DNA of 52,952 nt from an uncultured Oceanospirillaceae bacterium (GTDB lineage: Bacteria; Pseudomonadota; Gammaproteobacteria; Pseudomonadales; Oceanobacteraceae). The stretch covers positions 1-52,952 of the forward strand of contig CALJVD010000051.1 of assembly GCA_937974825.1 (NCBI GenBank), given 5' to 3'. Below, one piece after another: positions 44,582 to 52,788 of this stretch (positions are counted from its first letter, which is position 1; the number at the start of each line of letters is the position of its first letter). The translations under genes were made by a program, and so were the position numbers. The notes under the pieces are model-generated. The model did not search any database. It saw only the letters and a program-made list of their open reading frames with translations, and was not told the origin of the DNA.

Positions 44582-46302
44582 AGCGAACCTCCTGCCAGTT
44601 GCGCTGGAATAACACTGCCGTCATCGGGCAATACTTGGCGCAAGCGCAAGGCTTGCTCCATAATTCTGGAAAATATTGGTGCAGCAACCTCACCACCGTA
44701 GTATTCACGACCTTTAGGGTCATCAATAACAACCACCAGCACTAAATCAGGGTTGCCTATAGGCGCAACACCAGCGAATACTGCGGTATAAGAATCATCT
44801 TGATAACCACTGCGGCCTACTCGGTGCGCCGTACCTGTTTTACCACCAGCGGTGTAGCCGGCTACTTGAGCACGTCTACCCGTGCCCTTAGGTGAGATAA
44901 CGGTTTTCAGCATATCTAACACCTGACGCGAGACTTCTTCAGTCATCACAGGCTCACAAGATGTTGAGTCGTTGTCAGATACGATAATTTTTAACGGCTT
45001 ATGACAACCTTGTTGCGTTAAGTTGGTATAAGCGTTGGCCAAATGAAGTGGCGACATAGCTAAACCATAACCGTATGAAACAGTCGCTAAGCTCAAATTA
45101 TCGAGTTGTTCTGGGTAAGGCATCTGCCCAATGGCTTCGCCTGGAAATCCTAATAAATTCGCCTGCCCAATGCCGGCCTTGGTGTAGAACTGCCATAAAT
45201 TTTCCGCACCCATATGCTGGGCGAGTTTGGCCACACCAATATTGCTCGACTTAGTGATGATGCCCGTAACGTCTAAAACACCGTAGTTACGGTGGTCACG
45301 AATGGTTTTGTTTCTAATGCGCATATAACCCGGCGATGTATCCACCTTGGTATGAGGCTGATAATCACCCGACATCAAGGCTGCCGCCACGACAAAGGGC
45401 TTGATAGTTGAGCCCGGTTCAATCAGATCGGCAACGGCGCGGTTACGCATATTTTCGGCTTTTAAACCAGCACGATTATTTGGGTTATACGAAGGCTGAC
45501 TCACCAGTGCTAACACCTCACCGGTGGCGGCATCCAATAACACCGCACTTCCAGATTCAGCACGGTGTTGATTAACAGCTGCGGTTAGCTCACGGTAAGC
45601 GAGGTACTGTAGCCTCAGATCCAGCGTTAAGGTTAGGTCTCCACCGGGTTCAGCAATATCATTAACTTGCAGCTGTTTAATAATATTGCCATATAAGTCC
45701 TTAACGACTTGTCGCGACCCCGGCGTACCCGTTAAATACTCGTCGTATGCCAGTTCAAGACCTTCTTGGCCCTGACCATCAATATTAACAATCCCCACAG
45801 TCTGGGCAGTTACTTCTGCAGCCGGATAAAAACGTCTGTAAGTGTCTTGCCCGTATACGCCCTGAATTCTTTGCTGTAGCAATTGTTGTGCAACGGCAGG
45901 TTCTACCTGACGCTTTAAATAAACAAACGCACGACCTTGATTCGCAGCATGCTCTACTTTCTTTCTAAGTGGTGCAGCCGGCATATTCATAATGCTGGCA
46001 ACTTCATTAACACGATCAAGCGGGAAGTATTTTGGATTAATCCACAAATCAACCACTGGCGTACTAACCGCTAGCGGCTTACCGAAACGGTCAGTGATGG
46101 TGCCTCGAACTGCAGGTTGTGTTTCTGTACGGAGCGTACGCTTTTCACCCTGTTCGTATAAGAACGGGTGATCAATGGTGTGCAAATAAACTAAACGACC
46201 CACAATCACAGATAACAGGATCGCAAAAGCAATGAGCACTAGCATAAAGCGCCAGCGCACCATTCCTTGCAATTCTACTGTCTGTTTAGGCTTTGCACTC
46301 AT
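44578..46302 (-). CDS. ftsI: FtsI/PBP3, septal transpeptidase
   Basis: 574 residues. A short cytoplasmic N-terminus is followed by one membrane helix (about 16-38), a PBP dimerisation domain and a transpeptidase domain. The active-site triad is Ser298 with Lys301 (GSTIK), SSN at 352-354 and KTG at 488-490. It cross-links septal peptidoglycan with FtsW. It begins at an ATGA overlap with ftsL and ends with a 4-nt overlap onto murE. Confidence 0.97.
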   Translation of the reverse strand: MSAKPKQTVELQGMVRWRFMLVLIAFAILLSVIVGRLVYLHTIDHPFLYEQGEKRTLRTETQPAVRGTITDRFGKPLAVSTPVVDLWINPKYFPLDRVNEVASIMNMPAAPLRKKVEHAANQGRAFVYLKRQVEPAVAQQLLQQRIQGVYGQDTYRRFYPAAEVTAQTVGIVNIDGQGQEGLELAYDEYLTGTPGSRQVVKDLYGNIIKQLQVNDIAEPGGDLTLTLDLRLQYLAYRELTAAVNQHRAESGSAVLLDAATGEVLALVSQPSYNPNNRAGLKAENMRNRAVADLIEPGSTIKPFVVAAALMSGDYQPHTKVDTSPGYMRIRNKTIRDHRNYGVLDVTGIITKSSNIGVAKLAQHMGAENLWQFYTKAGIGQANLLGFPGEAIGQMPYPEQLDNLSLATVSYGYGLAMSPLHLANAYTNLTQQGCHKPLKIIVSDNDSTSCEPVMTEEVSRQVLDMLKTVISPKGTGRRAQVAGYTAGGKTGTAHRVGRSGYQDDSYTAVFAGVAPIGNPDLVLVVVIDDPKGREYYGGEVAAPIFSRIMEQALRLRQVLPDDGSVIPAQLAGGSL

Positions 46303-46547
46303 TTACGCAGTACCTGTATTTGGGTTGGTTCAGTCATCTGTAATCGTTTACGTGCTTGTTGATCTAAGCGATTGTGTGCTGACAAAGTGCTTCGCTCTAA
46401 CACCAAGCGGCTATACTCATGCTGCAACTGCACTCTCATGGCATCCTGCTGTTGCCATTGCTGCAGTAAGGCTCGATGTTGATGACTTACTAACACTTGC
46501 AATAAAGCGGACATCACCAACATGCCCCACAAAATCACTTTCAACAT
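46299..46547 (-). CDS. ftsL: FtsL, division protein
   Basis: 82 residues: an N-terminal membrane helix (about 2-20) and a periplasmic coiled coil (about 24-70) with little sequence conservation. Its position between rsmH and ftsI makes the identity firm. FtsL joins FtsB and FtsQ to activate FtsW and FtsI. It overlaps rsmH by 1 nt (TAATG) and ftsI by 4 nt. Confidence 0.92.
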   Translation of the reverse strand: MLKVILWGMLVMSALLQVLVSHQHRALLQQWQQQDAMRVQLQHEYSRLVLERSTLSAHNRLDQQARKRLQMTEPTQIQVLRK

Positions 46548-47479
46548 TAAAGGCGCTCTGCTACGCGCAACACTGCACTACGCGCCCTTGCGTTAGTGTT
46601 CACTTCATCTTTACCAGGCTTGATTGCCTTACCTAGTTTTTTCATCTTGCGGTCAAGCATGTCATCGGTAATTGGCAAACCCTTAGGGAGTTGCTTGCCT
46701 TGTTCTTGTCGACGAATAAAACGCTTTACCATTCTGTCTTCTAAAGAGTGGAAGCTGATTACAGCTAATCGACCACCACTTTCGAGTAGGTCGATACTGT
46801 CATCTAGCACTCTTTCTAAATCGGTTAACTCATTGTTTACCGCTATACGAATTGCCTGGAACGCACGCGTTGCTGGGTGTTTATGTTTTTCCCATGCAGG
46901 GTTAGCTTCTTTAACCAAGTTGGCTAACTGCAACGTGCGTGTAATTGGCTCTTCTTGACGAGCGTTAACTATGGCGCGAGCCATACGTTTAGCGAAACGC
47001 TCTTCACCGTATTCTTTTAATACCCGAGCTATTTCAGCTTCAGGCATGGTCATCACCCATTCAGAGGCACTGATGCCTGCATCAGGATTCATGCGCATAT
47101 CAAGCGGACCATCCTTCATAAAACTAAAACCACGCTCTGCATCATCAATTTGTGGAGAAGACATACCTAAATCTAATAAAATCCCACTCACTTTCTGTAT
47201 GCCCAAACGTGCTAGCTCGTCTTTCATATCCGCAAAACTGGATTGAACAATCTGAAAACGAGCATCTTCTTCCATGAGCTGTTTACCACTCGCAATGGCT
47301 AATGGATCTTTATCAAACCCTATTAAGCGACCTTTCTCACTTAACTTACTGAGCAAGCAACGACTGTGACCACCGCGACCAAAGGTACCATCCACATAGA
47401 TGCCATCAGGGTTGTTAACACAACCTGCGACGGTTTCTTCCATTAAGACAGTAGTGTGCGCAAACTCGGCTAAACTCAT
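46547..47479 (-). CDS. rsmH: RsmH, 16S rRNA m4C1402 methyltransferase
   Basis: 310 residues. RsmH (MraW) N4-methylates C1402 in the ribosomal P site. The SAM-binding start VDGTFGRGGHSRCLL, the LLDLGMSSPQIDDAERGFSF region and the SFHSLEDRMVKRF motif are typical. It overlaps mraZ by 4 nt (ATGA) and ftsL by 1 nt. Its place right after mraZ is conserved in most bacteria. Confidence 0.97.
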   Translation of the reverse strand: MSLAEFAHTTVLMEETVAGCVNNPDGIYVDGTFGRGGHSRCLLSKLSEKGRLIGFDKDPLAIASGKQLMEEDARFQIVQSSFADMKDELARLGIQKVSGILLDLGMSSPQIDDAERGFSFMKDGPLDMRMNPDAGISASEWVMTMPEAEIARVLKEYGEERFAKRMARAIVNARQEEPITRTLQLANLVKEANPAWEKHKHPATRAFQAIRIAVNNELTDLERVLDDSIDLLESGGRLAVISFHSLEDRMVKRFIRRQEQGKQLPKGLPITDDMLDRKMKKLGKAIKPGKDEVNTNARARSAVLRVAERL

Positions 47480-47931
47480 AACGACAACTCCAGTAAACCT
47501 TCAGGTATCGGATCGTCAGACTCTTCGCCACTTAAGTACTGATCACGACAGTCTTCCCAGACTGACTTACTCCATAATTCCATTTTCTTACCTTGCCCCA
47601 TCAACACAGTTTCTTTTTCTAACTGCGCATACTCACGTAATGGTTGTGATAATAGGATTCGTCCATTAGCATCCAGCTCCAAATCGGTCGCATGACCAAT
47701 TAACAAACGCTGAATACGGCGCGAGTGAGAGTTAAAGCTAGGCAAGGCTTCAATCTTCTTTTCAATAATCTCCCATTCAGGAGCTGGGTATACCAACAAA
47801 CAACGATCTTCTACATCGACAGTCACCACCAAACGCCCAGCACTAAGCGCAATTAGCTGTTCCCGGTATTTCGAGGGAATGGCTAACCTACCTTTTGCAT
47901 CCATATTGACGTTGTGAAGACCACGGAACAT
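47476..47931 (-). CDS. mraZ: MraZ, repressor of the dcw cluster
   Basis: 151 residues made of two SpoVT-AbrB-like domains (about 5-52 and 81-124), with the MDAKGRLAIPSKYRE and LDANGRILLSQPLREY strand motifs. MraZ forms a ring-shaped oligomer and binds repeated GTGG boxes to repress its own promoter. The expected boxes are present, five in phase, just upstream. It is the first gene of the minus-strand cluster and overlaps rsmH by 4 nt. Confidence 0.97.
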   Translation of the reverse strand: MFRGLHNVNMDAKGRLAIPSKYREQLIALSAGRLVVTVDVEDRCLLVYPAPEWEIIEKKIEALPSFNSHSRRIQRLLIGHATDLELDANGRILLSQPLREYAQLEKETVLMGQGKKMELWSKSVWEDCRDQYLSGEESDDPIPEGLLELSL

Positions 47932-47976
47932 ATTTTGTTTCCAACCTGTTTTTTGGGAGGGTTAGTGATCACTTCG

Positions 47977-48021
47977 ACCACTTTCACCCACTTTCACCCA
48001 CTTTTTTCCACTAGACACCAC
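47977..48021 (-). promoter_or_regulatory. MraZ operator array of five GTGG boxes
   Basis: Read on the minus strand, GTGGT (48021-48017), GTGGA (48011-48007), GTGGG (48001-47997), GTGGG (47991-47987) and GTGGT (47981-47977) repeat exactly every 10 bp, one per helix turn. MraZ is known to bind such direct repeats with 5-nt spacers. The array starts on the -10 box and covers the transcription start. Confidence 0.85.
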
Positions 48022-48048
48022 TATAGAAAGACATCAACCATTTTGCAA
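48020..48048 (-). promoter_or_regulatory. mraZ (dcw cluster) promoter
   Basis: Minus-strand -35 TTGCAA (48048-48043), a 17-nt spacer and -10 TATAGT (48025-48020), with the start near 48013. The first GTGG box overlaps the end of the -10 element. Confidence 0.7.
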
Positions 48049-48129
48049 GCACTGATAACAGCCGACATTTAACGATTTGCTAGAATTGACAAGGGCTAGA
48101 GAGGAGTTGACCTGTTTTTATTTTTATAA

Positions 48130-48205
48130 AAAAAACAAAAAACCTATGGTAGACGGGCGATAGAACCAACACTTAAAGAATTACTTTAAGTTAGTACCCA
48201 CTAAC
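48130..48205 (-). other. Structured element between comF and mraZ (possible small RNA)
   Basis: Within the 520-bp gap (47932-48451), the minus strand shows GTTAGT pairing with ACTAAC (48205-48200 with 48195-48190, loop GGGT), then ACTTAAAG with CTTTAAGT (48191-48184 with 48178-48171), then a GC-richer stretch and a T-rich run (about 48147-48130). This resembles a small transcript ending in a terminator, but no clear -35 element was found. The first two hairpins share bases at 48190-48191, so both cannot form fully. Confidence 0.3.
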
Positions 48206-48254
48206 ACTAGGACTATAAAAAAGTAAGTACTTGCTAATTAAATGAATCTCGCAG

Positions 48255-48285
48255 TTAAAAAGTCACAATATGCCCAACTTTTTAA
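48255..48285. repeat. AT-rich inverted repeat upstream of comF
   Basis: TTAAAAAGT (48255-48263) pairs with ACTTTTTAA (48277-48285), a perfect 9-bp repeat with a 13-nt loop. No gene is seen in 48286-48451. Confidence 0.35.
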
Positions 48286-48451
48286 TGCCATATTCGTTAT
48301 TTGAATAAAACCACGCTGCAACTTAACAAACTATTACCCATTCATTTACCAGACCTAAAAAACAACTCAGAAACAATCATTAATAGCGGTACCATATAAA
48401 TCGGGCACTTGGCGCATATACCTAACAGTTTGCTTTATGTTTACTGTGTAA

Positions 48452-49147
48452 ATGATCAATTTATCGTTCTTTTCAGAATGTGAGCTATGCTTTGCGCCGA
48501 CAAATTTATCAGGATTTCTTTGTCAGTCATGCTACGACGAGTTGCCTAAAGCAGCACACTCATGCCTATATTGTGGGGAGCCTTTACGGCAATCTAAAAT
48601 ATGCCACCGGTGCCTACTCAAACCACCACCTACCGATTACCTATACTGCAATTACCTTTACAGGCCACCGTTAAGCCAATGGATTAAAGCGTTTAAAGAC
48701 AACCATCAACTACTGCACTTGCCTCGACTGCTGTGGTTAATGGCCGAGCACCCGCCTACACTCGAATATATTGATGCTATTACCTACATTCCTAGCGAGG
48801 GGGTTAAGTTTCTAAGGCGCGGATTTAACCCGGCTGAGCTTATGGCTAGAGCCCTAGCAAAGAAGTATAAGTTAGAGGTATTAAGAAATGCGCTGATAAA
48901 AAATACAGCTCAAGATCAGCGATTCTTGAGGCGAGCTCAGCGTATAAAAAACAGTCAAGAAAGCATTAAACCCGGAAGGCTCAATTTAACTGGACAAAAG
49001 ATACTGCTCATTGAAGACGTTGTTACTACCGGCGCTACGGCAAATGCCGCAGCTGACGCATTAAAAGCACAAGGGGCAGACTTTGTGCAAGTCTGGGCAT
49101 TAGCACGAACCCCCAGTCACTTTAAGCCTAAAGCTGCCAGCGAATAG
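48452..49147 (+). CDS. comF: ComF-family phosphoribosyltransferase-like protein
   Basis: 231 residues. The N-terminus is a double-zinc region with CxxC pairs at Cys10/13, 24/27, 38/41 and 51/54. The C-terminal PRTase fold has the PRPP-binding loop ILLIEDVVTTGAT near 190-202. ComF proteins help natural transformation, acting on incoming single-stranded DNA. The zinc region and PRTase fold are both complete. The gene is divergent from the mraZ cluster and its last 20 nt overlap the end of the convergent ung. There is no clear ribosome site before the ATG. Confidence 0.9.
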   Translation: MINLSFFSECELCFAPTNLSGFLCQSCYDELPKAAHSCLYCGEPLRQSKICHRCLLKPPPTDYLYCNYLYRPPLSQWIKAFKDNHQLLHLPRLLWLMAEHPPTLEYIDAITYIPSEGVKFLRRGFNPAELMARALAKKYKLEVLRNALIKNTAQDQRFLRRAQRIKNSQESIKPGRLNLTGQKILLIEDVVTTGATANAAADALKAQGADFVQVWALARTPSHFKPKAASE

Positions 49148-49805
49148 GTGCCTTACCTTGGCTAATCAAGTACTGGTTAATTTGAGAAAACTGCTTTTGT
49201 CCAAAAAAGCCGCGATGTGCTGATAACGGTGAAGGATGAACCGACTTTAAGACCAAGTGTTTTTGCTGATCAATAAAGGCACCTTTCTTTTGCGCGTAAC
49301 TGCCCCAGAGTACAAAAACAATCCCTTCAACCTGCTCATTAAGTGCTCGAATGGCAGCATCGGTGAATGCCTCCCATCCTCTTTTTTGATGAGAGCCCGC
49401 TGCCGCTTGCTCAACGGTCAAAGTAGCGTTCAACAAGAGTACGCCCTGCTGTGCCCATGGGGTTAAATCACCTGTACCACTCATGCTTACGCCTAAATCA
49501 GACTCTATCTCTTTAAAGATATTACGCAGCGAAGGTGGCAACTTAACGCCCTGAGGTACAGAAAAGCTCAATCCATGCGCTTGGCCTTCTCCGTGATATG
49601 GATCCTGACCAATAATAACCACCCGCACTTGCTCAAAAGGGGTGTGGTTAAAGGCATTGAAGATAAGCGGCATAGGCGGATAAATAACCTTATCCTCGGC
49701 TTTTTGCTGCGCCAAAAACTGTCGCAGACTTTGCATATAAGGCTTATTAAACTCATCACCGATCACGGCTTGCCAAGATGGATGGAGTGCACCGGAATTT
49801 GTCAT
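49128..49805 (-). CDS. ung: Uracil-DNA glycosylase Ung
   Basis: 225 residues, family 1 UDG. It removes uracil from DNA as the first step of base-excision repair. The water-activating Asp68 lies in the GQDPYHGEGQAHGL motif, and His190 in SVHPSPLSAHRGFFG is the second catalytic residue. It lies downstream of lysS on the same strand but with a terminator between them. Its last codons overlap the convergent comF by 20 nt. Confidence 0.97.
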   Translation of the reverse strand: MTNSGALHPSWQAVIGDEFNKPYMQSLRQFLAQQKAEDKVIYPPMPLIFNAFNHTPFEQVRVVIIGQDPYHGEGQAHGLSFSVPQGVKLPPSLRNIFKEIESDLGVSMSGTGDLTPWAQQGVLLLNATLTVEQAAAGSHQKRGWEAFTDAAIRALNEQVEGIVFVLWGSYAQKKGAFIDQQKHLVLKSVHPSPLSAHRGFFGQKQFSQINQYLISQGKAPIRWQL

Positions 49806-49830
49806 AAATATTATTGCTTAAGAAAAAGAA

Positions 49831-49878
49831 ACGTCCTACCGATTTCACACAAACAAAGTGTGCATCATTGTAGGACGT
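49831..49878 (-). terminator. Terminator after lysS
   Basis: A 9-bp outer stem (ACGTCCTAC at 49831-49839 with 49870-49878) encloses a second stem (CACAC at 49846-49850 with 49858-49862). Read on the minus strand it is followed by a T-rich run, 30 nt past the lysS stop. Confidence 0.65.
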
Positions 49879-49907
49879 ACAGTTAATCGACCAATAGCTT
49901 AAATAAA

Positions 49908-51431
49908 TTAAGCCAGTGGTTTCATATGTGGGAATAAAATAACGTCTTTAATAGTATGACTGTTGGTAAATAGCATTACTAAACGGTCGATACCAATGCC
50001 TTCACCCGCGGTTGGAGGCATGCCGTACTCTAGCGCTTTAATGTAGTCTTCATCGTAGTGCATGGCTTCATCATCGCCTGCGTCTTTTTCTTCAACTTGC
50101 TTACTGAAGCGCTCCGCTTGGTCTTCGGCATCGTTTAATTCCGAGAAACCATTGGCAAGCTCGCGGCCACCCACAAAGAACTCAAAGCGGTCTGTAATGA
50201 ATGGGTTTTCATCATTTCGACGCGCTAATGGCGATACTTCCCATGGGTATTCTGTAATAAAGGTTGGCTGATCCAGTTTGCTTTCTGCGGTCTCTTCAAA
50301 GATCTCACAAATTAATTTACCAGCACCCCAACCCGCCTCTTTTGGCCCTAAGTGAATACCAACACTCTTAGCGTACTCTTTAAGAGTTTCGATGTTGTTT
50401 TCAGGATCACGCAACACCTCTTCGCTCATCTCAGGGTTATATTTCAACACCGCATCAACCATGCTAATGCGCGCAAAAGGCTGAGATAAATCGTAAGTCG
50501 AGTCACCATATTCTAGTGTGGTAGTACCTAATACAGTTTGAGCCAAGTGACGCAGCATTTCTTCCGTTGTGTCCATTAGGTCATGGTAATCGGCATAGGC
50601 TTGGTAGAATTCAATCATAGTGAACTCTGGGTTATGACGAGTACTTAAGCCTTCGTTACGGAAGTTACGGTTAATTTCAAAAACACGATCAAAGCCACCG
50701 ACAACTAAGCGCTTTAAATAAAGCTCAGGAGCAATTCGTAAGAACATATCAATGCCTAACGCATTATGATGAGTTTCAAACGGCTTAGCCGACGCACCGC
50801 CTGGAATCATATGCAGCATAGGCGTTTCTACTTCCATAAAACCTTTATTGGTTAGGAAGTTACGAATACCACTGATAATGGCCGAACGAGTAGCAAAGGT
50901 TTTGCGTGTTTCTTCATTGATAATCAAATCAACATAGCGCTGACGATACTTTAGCTCTTGGTCGGCAAGACCGTGATATTTATCAGGCAGCGGACGAAGC
51001 GATTTAGTTAGAATCTCAAAATCTTCAATGCTCTGCACGTTAACGTACAGCTCACCTTTACCAGACTTATGAAGCTCGCCAGTTACACCCACGATATCGC
51101 CAATATCTAACAGTTCCCAGAATTTACTGTCTTTCTGAAGCTTCTTGTGTAAGTAAAACTGAATACTATCTGAAGAATCTTGAATACCAACGAAAGGACC
51201 ACCGCGACGCATCGCACGACCGGCAACGCTAACAATAAGCTTTTGCTCGGCTAGCTCTTCCTGACTTTTTTCACCGTGTTCAGCTTTTAAATCAGCCGCT
51301 AAGTGAGTACGACGAAAACGGTTTGGGTGACCATTGCTAATACTGCCTTCACGAAGCTTATCTAACTTAGCACGACGTTCAGCAATGAGTTTGTTTTCAT
51401 CAATAATGTCTGTGGTATTTTGTTCAGTCAT
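49908..51431 (-). CDS. lysS: Lysyl-tRNA synthetase, class II
   Basis: 507 residues from the ATG at 51431, with a GAAGG ribosome site close upstream; a longer frame to 51479 lacks one. The N-terminal OB-fold domain (about 50-160) binds the anticodon, and the class II core has motif 2 FRNEGLSTRHNPEFTMIEFY and motif 3 GIGIDRLVMLFT. It charges tRNA-Lys in the cytoplasm. It follows prfB after 81 nt, the common prfB-lysS order, and both are probably on one transcript. Confidence 0.97.
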   Translation of the reverse strand: MTEQNTTDIIDENKLIAERRAKLDKLREGSISNGHPNRFRRTHLAADLKAEHGEKSQEELAEQKLIVSVAGRAMRRGGPFVGIQDSSDSIQFYLHKKLQKDSKFWELLDIGDIVGVTGELHKSGKGELYVNVQSIEDFEILTKSLRPLPDKYHGLADQELKYRQRYVDLIINEETRKTFATRSAIISGIRNFLTNKGFMEVETPMLHMIPGGASAKPFETHHNALGIDMFLRIAPELYLKRLVVGGFDRVFEINRNFRNEGLSTRHNPEFTMIEFYQAYADYHDLMDTTEEMLRHLAQTVLGTTTLEYGDSTYDLSQPFARISMVDAVLKYNPEMSEEVLRDPENNIETLKEYAKSVGIHLGPKEAGWGAGKLICEIFEETAESKLDQPTFITEYPWEVSPLARRNDENPFITDRFEFFVGGRELANGFSELNDAEDQAERFSKQVEEKDAGDDEAMHYDEDYIKALEYGMPPTAGEGIGIDRLVMLFTNSHTIKDVILFPHMKPLA

Positions 51432-51512
51432 AGCCTTCAATTTCTTTAATAAGTTTGTGTTGTTGCATCGTATATGCAATACGGATTATCGATCGTTTTT
51501 AGCCACTGCTAA

Positions 51513-52608
51513 CTACAGGCCTTGTTTTAGGCTTGCTTCTATAAACTGGTTTAAATCGCCATCTAAAACCGCTTGCGTATTACGGGTTTCAACACCAGTA
51601 CGCAGATCTTTAATGCGCGAGTCGTCTAACACATAAGAGCGAATTTGACTGCCCCATCCAATATCAGACTTGGTCTCTTCCAATGCTTGTGACTCAGCGC
51701 TGCGCTTTTGCAGCTCTAACTCGTACAGCTTCGCTTTTAACTGCTTCATTGCACGGTCTTTGTTCTTGTGCTGTGAACGGTCATTCTGACACTGAGTCAC
51801 AACCCCGGTAGGTACGTGCGTAATACGAACCGCAGACTCTGTACGGTTCACGTGCTGACCACCAGCGCCCGAGGCACGATATACATCGATACGTAAGTCG
51901 GCTGGGTTAATATCAATATCAATATCATCGTCGACTTCAGGCGAAACAAACACTGAAGAAAACGAAGTATGGCGGCGGTTACCAGAATCAAACGGGCTTT
52001 TACGCACTAAGCGGTGAACACCGGTTTCTGTACGTAACCAACCATAGGCGTACTCTCCAATCACATGAATGGTCGCCCCTTTTACGCCGGCAACATCGCC
52101 ATCAGAAACTTCTAATAACTCGGCTTTAAAGCCTTGGTCTTCTATCCAGCGTAAGTACATGCGTAACAACATGCTTGCCCAGTCTTGAGCTTCAGTGCCG
52201 CCAGATCCTGCTTGGATTTCCAAGTAACAGCTGTTTTCATCCATTTCACCGGAAAACATACGGCGAAACTCTAACACTTCTAATTCTTTTTGCAGCGCTG
52301 CCAGTTCAGATTCAACTTCTGCAACCGCTTCTTCATCATCTTCTTCAACCGCCATGTCGAGCAAATCTTGGCAGTCAGATAAACCATTGGTTAGGTTATC
52401 AATCGTTTTTACAACCAACTCTAACGCCGATTGTTCTTTACCTAGCTCTTGCGCACGCTCTGGCGTGTCCCAGACATCACCTTGTGCAAGTTCGTGCTCA
52501 ACCTCTTCTAAGCGCTCTACCTTAACGGCATAGTCAAAGATACCCCCTAAGCACCTCGGTGCGGGAGCGAAGGTCTTTAATGGTTTCTACAATAGGATTA
52601 ATTTCCAA
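51513..52608 (-). CDS. prfB: Peptide chain release factor 2, expressed by programmed +1 frameshift
   Basis: 364 residues after frameshifting. Frame 0 starts at a TTG (52608) with an AGG ribosome element 8 nt before it and gives MEINPIVETIKDLRSRTEVL before the in-frame TGA at 52536-52534. The second part runs from GAC at 52535 to 51513. RF2 reads UAA and UGA stop codons: the SPF tripeptide is at 204-206 and GGQ at 249-251, with Ala245 just before it instead of the Thr of E. coli K-12. The peptide length agrees with E. coli RF2 (365). The domain before GGQ and the tail NQFIEASLKQGL are intact. It lies upstream of lysS. Confidence 0.95.
52533..52551 (-). other. prfB programmed +1 frameshift site
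   Basis: The minus strand reads CTTAGGGGGTATCTTTGAC, identical to the E. coli prfB site. AGGGGG acts as an internal ribosome-binding element 3 nt before the slippery CTT, the TGA is at 52536-52534, and the C after it weakens termination. Frame 0 stops here and the +1 frame continues into the long second part. Confidence 0.95.
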
Positions 52609-52769
52609 AATATTGGCCTGTCGAGATAATAAATAAGATGAGTAAAAGGGATAGTATTTTACAGAAGATTCGTAACTAGAGCTAGGGTTGTGATACTAAA
52701 GTAACGGTAAGCGTTGGGAGGGTCAAAAGAGGTTAAAAACAGGAATACAACAAAGAGCGATATAAGCAG

Positions 52770-52788
52770 AGCGGGCACTTAGCCCGCT
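52770..52788 (-). terminator. Hairpin at the end of the right-edge gene
   Basis: AGCGGGC (52770-52776) pairs with GCCCGCT (52782-52788); the loop contains the stop codon of the gene that enters from the right edge. There is no T run after it on the minus strand, so it is a weak terminator call. Confidence 0.35.

Noticed and set aside
46232..46636. Open frame of 134 codons opposite ftsI/ftsL/rsmH
   Set aside because: It spans three conserved genes on the other strand and has no ribosome site.
48146..48166. tRNA-like 3' end (GGTTC and a CTACCA-like end on the minus strand)
   Set aside because: No matching acceptor, anticodon or D arm is found upstream, so it is not a tRNA.
48062..48451. RNase P RNA (rnpB) upstream of mraZ, as in pseudomonads
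   Set aside because: The conserved RNase P core motifs were not seen on either strand in this gap.
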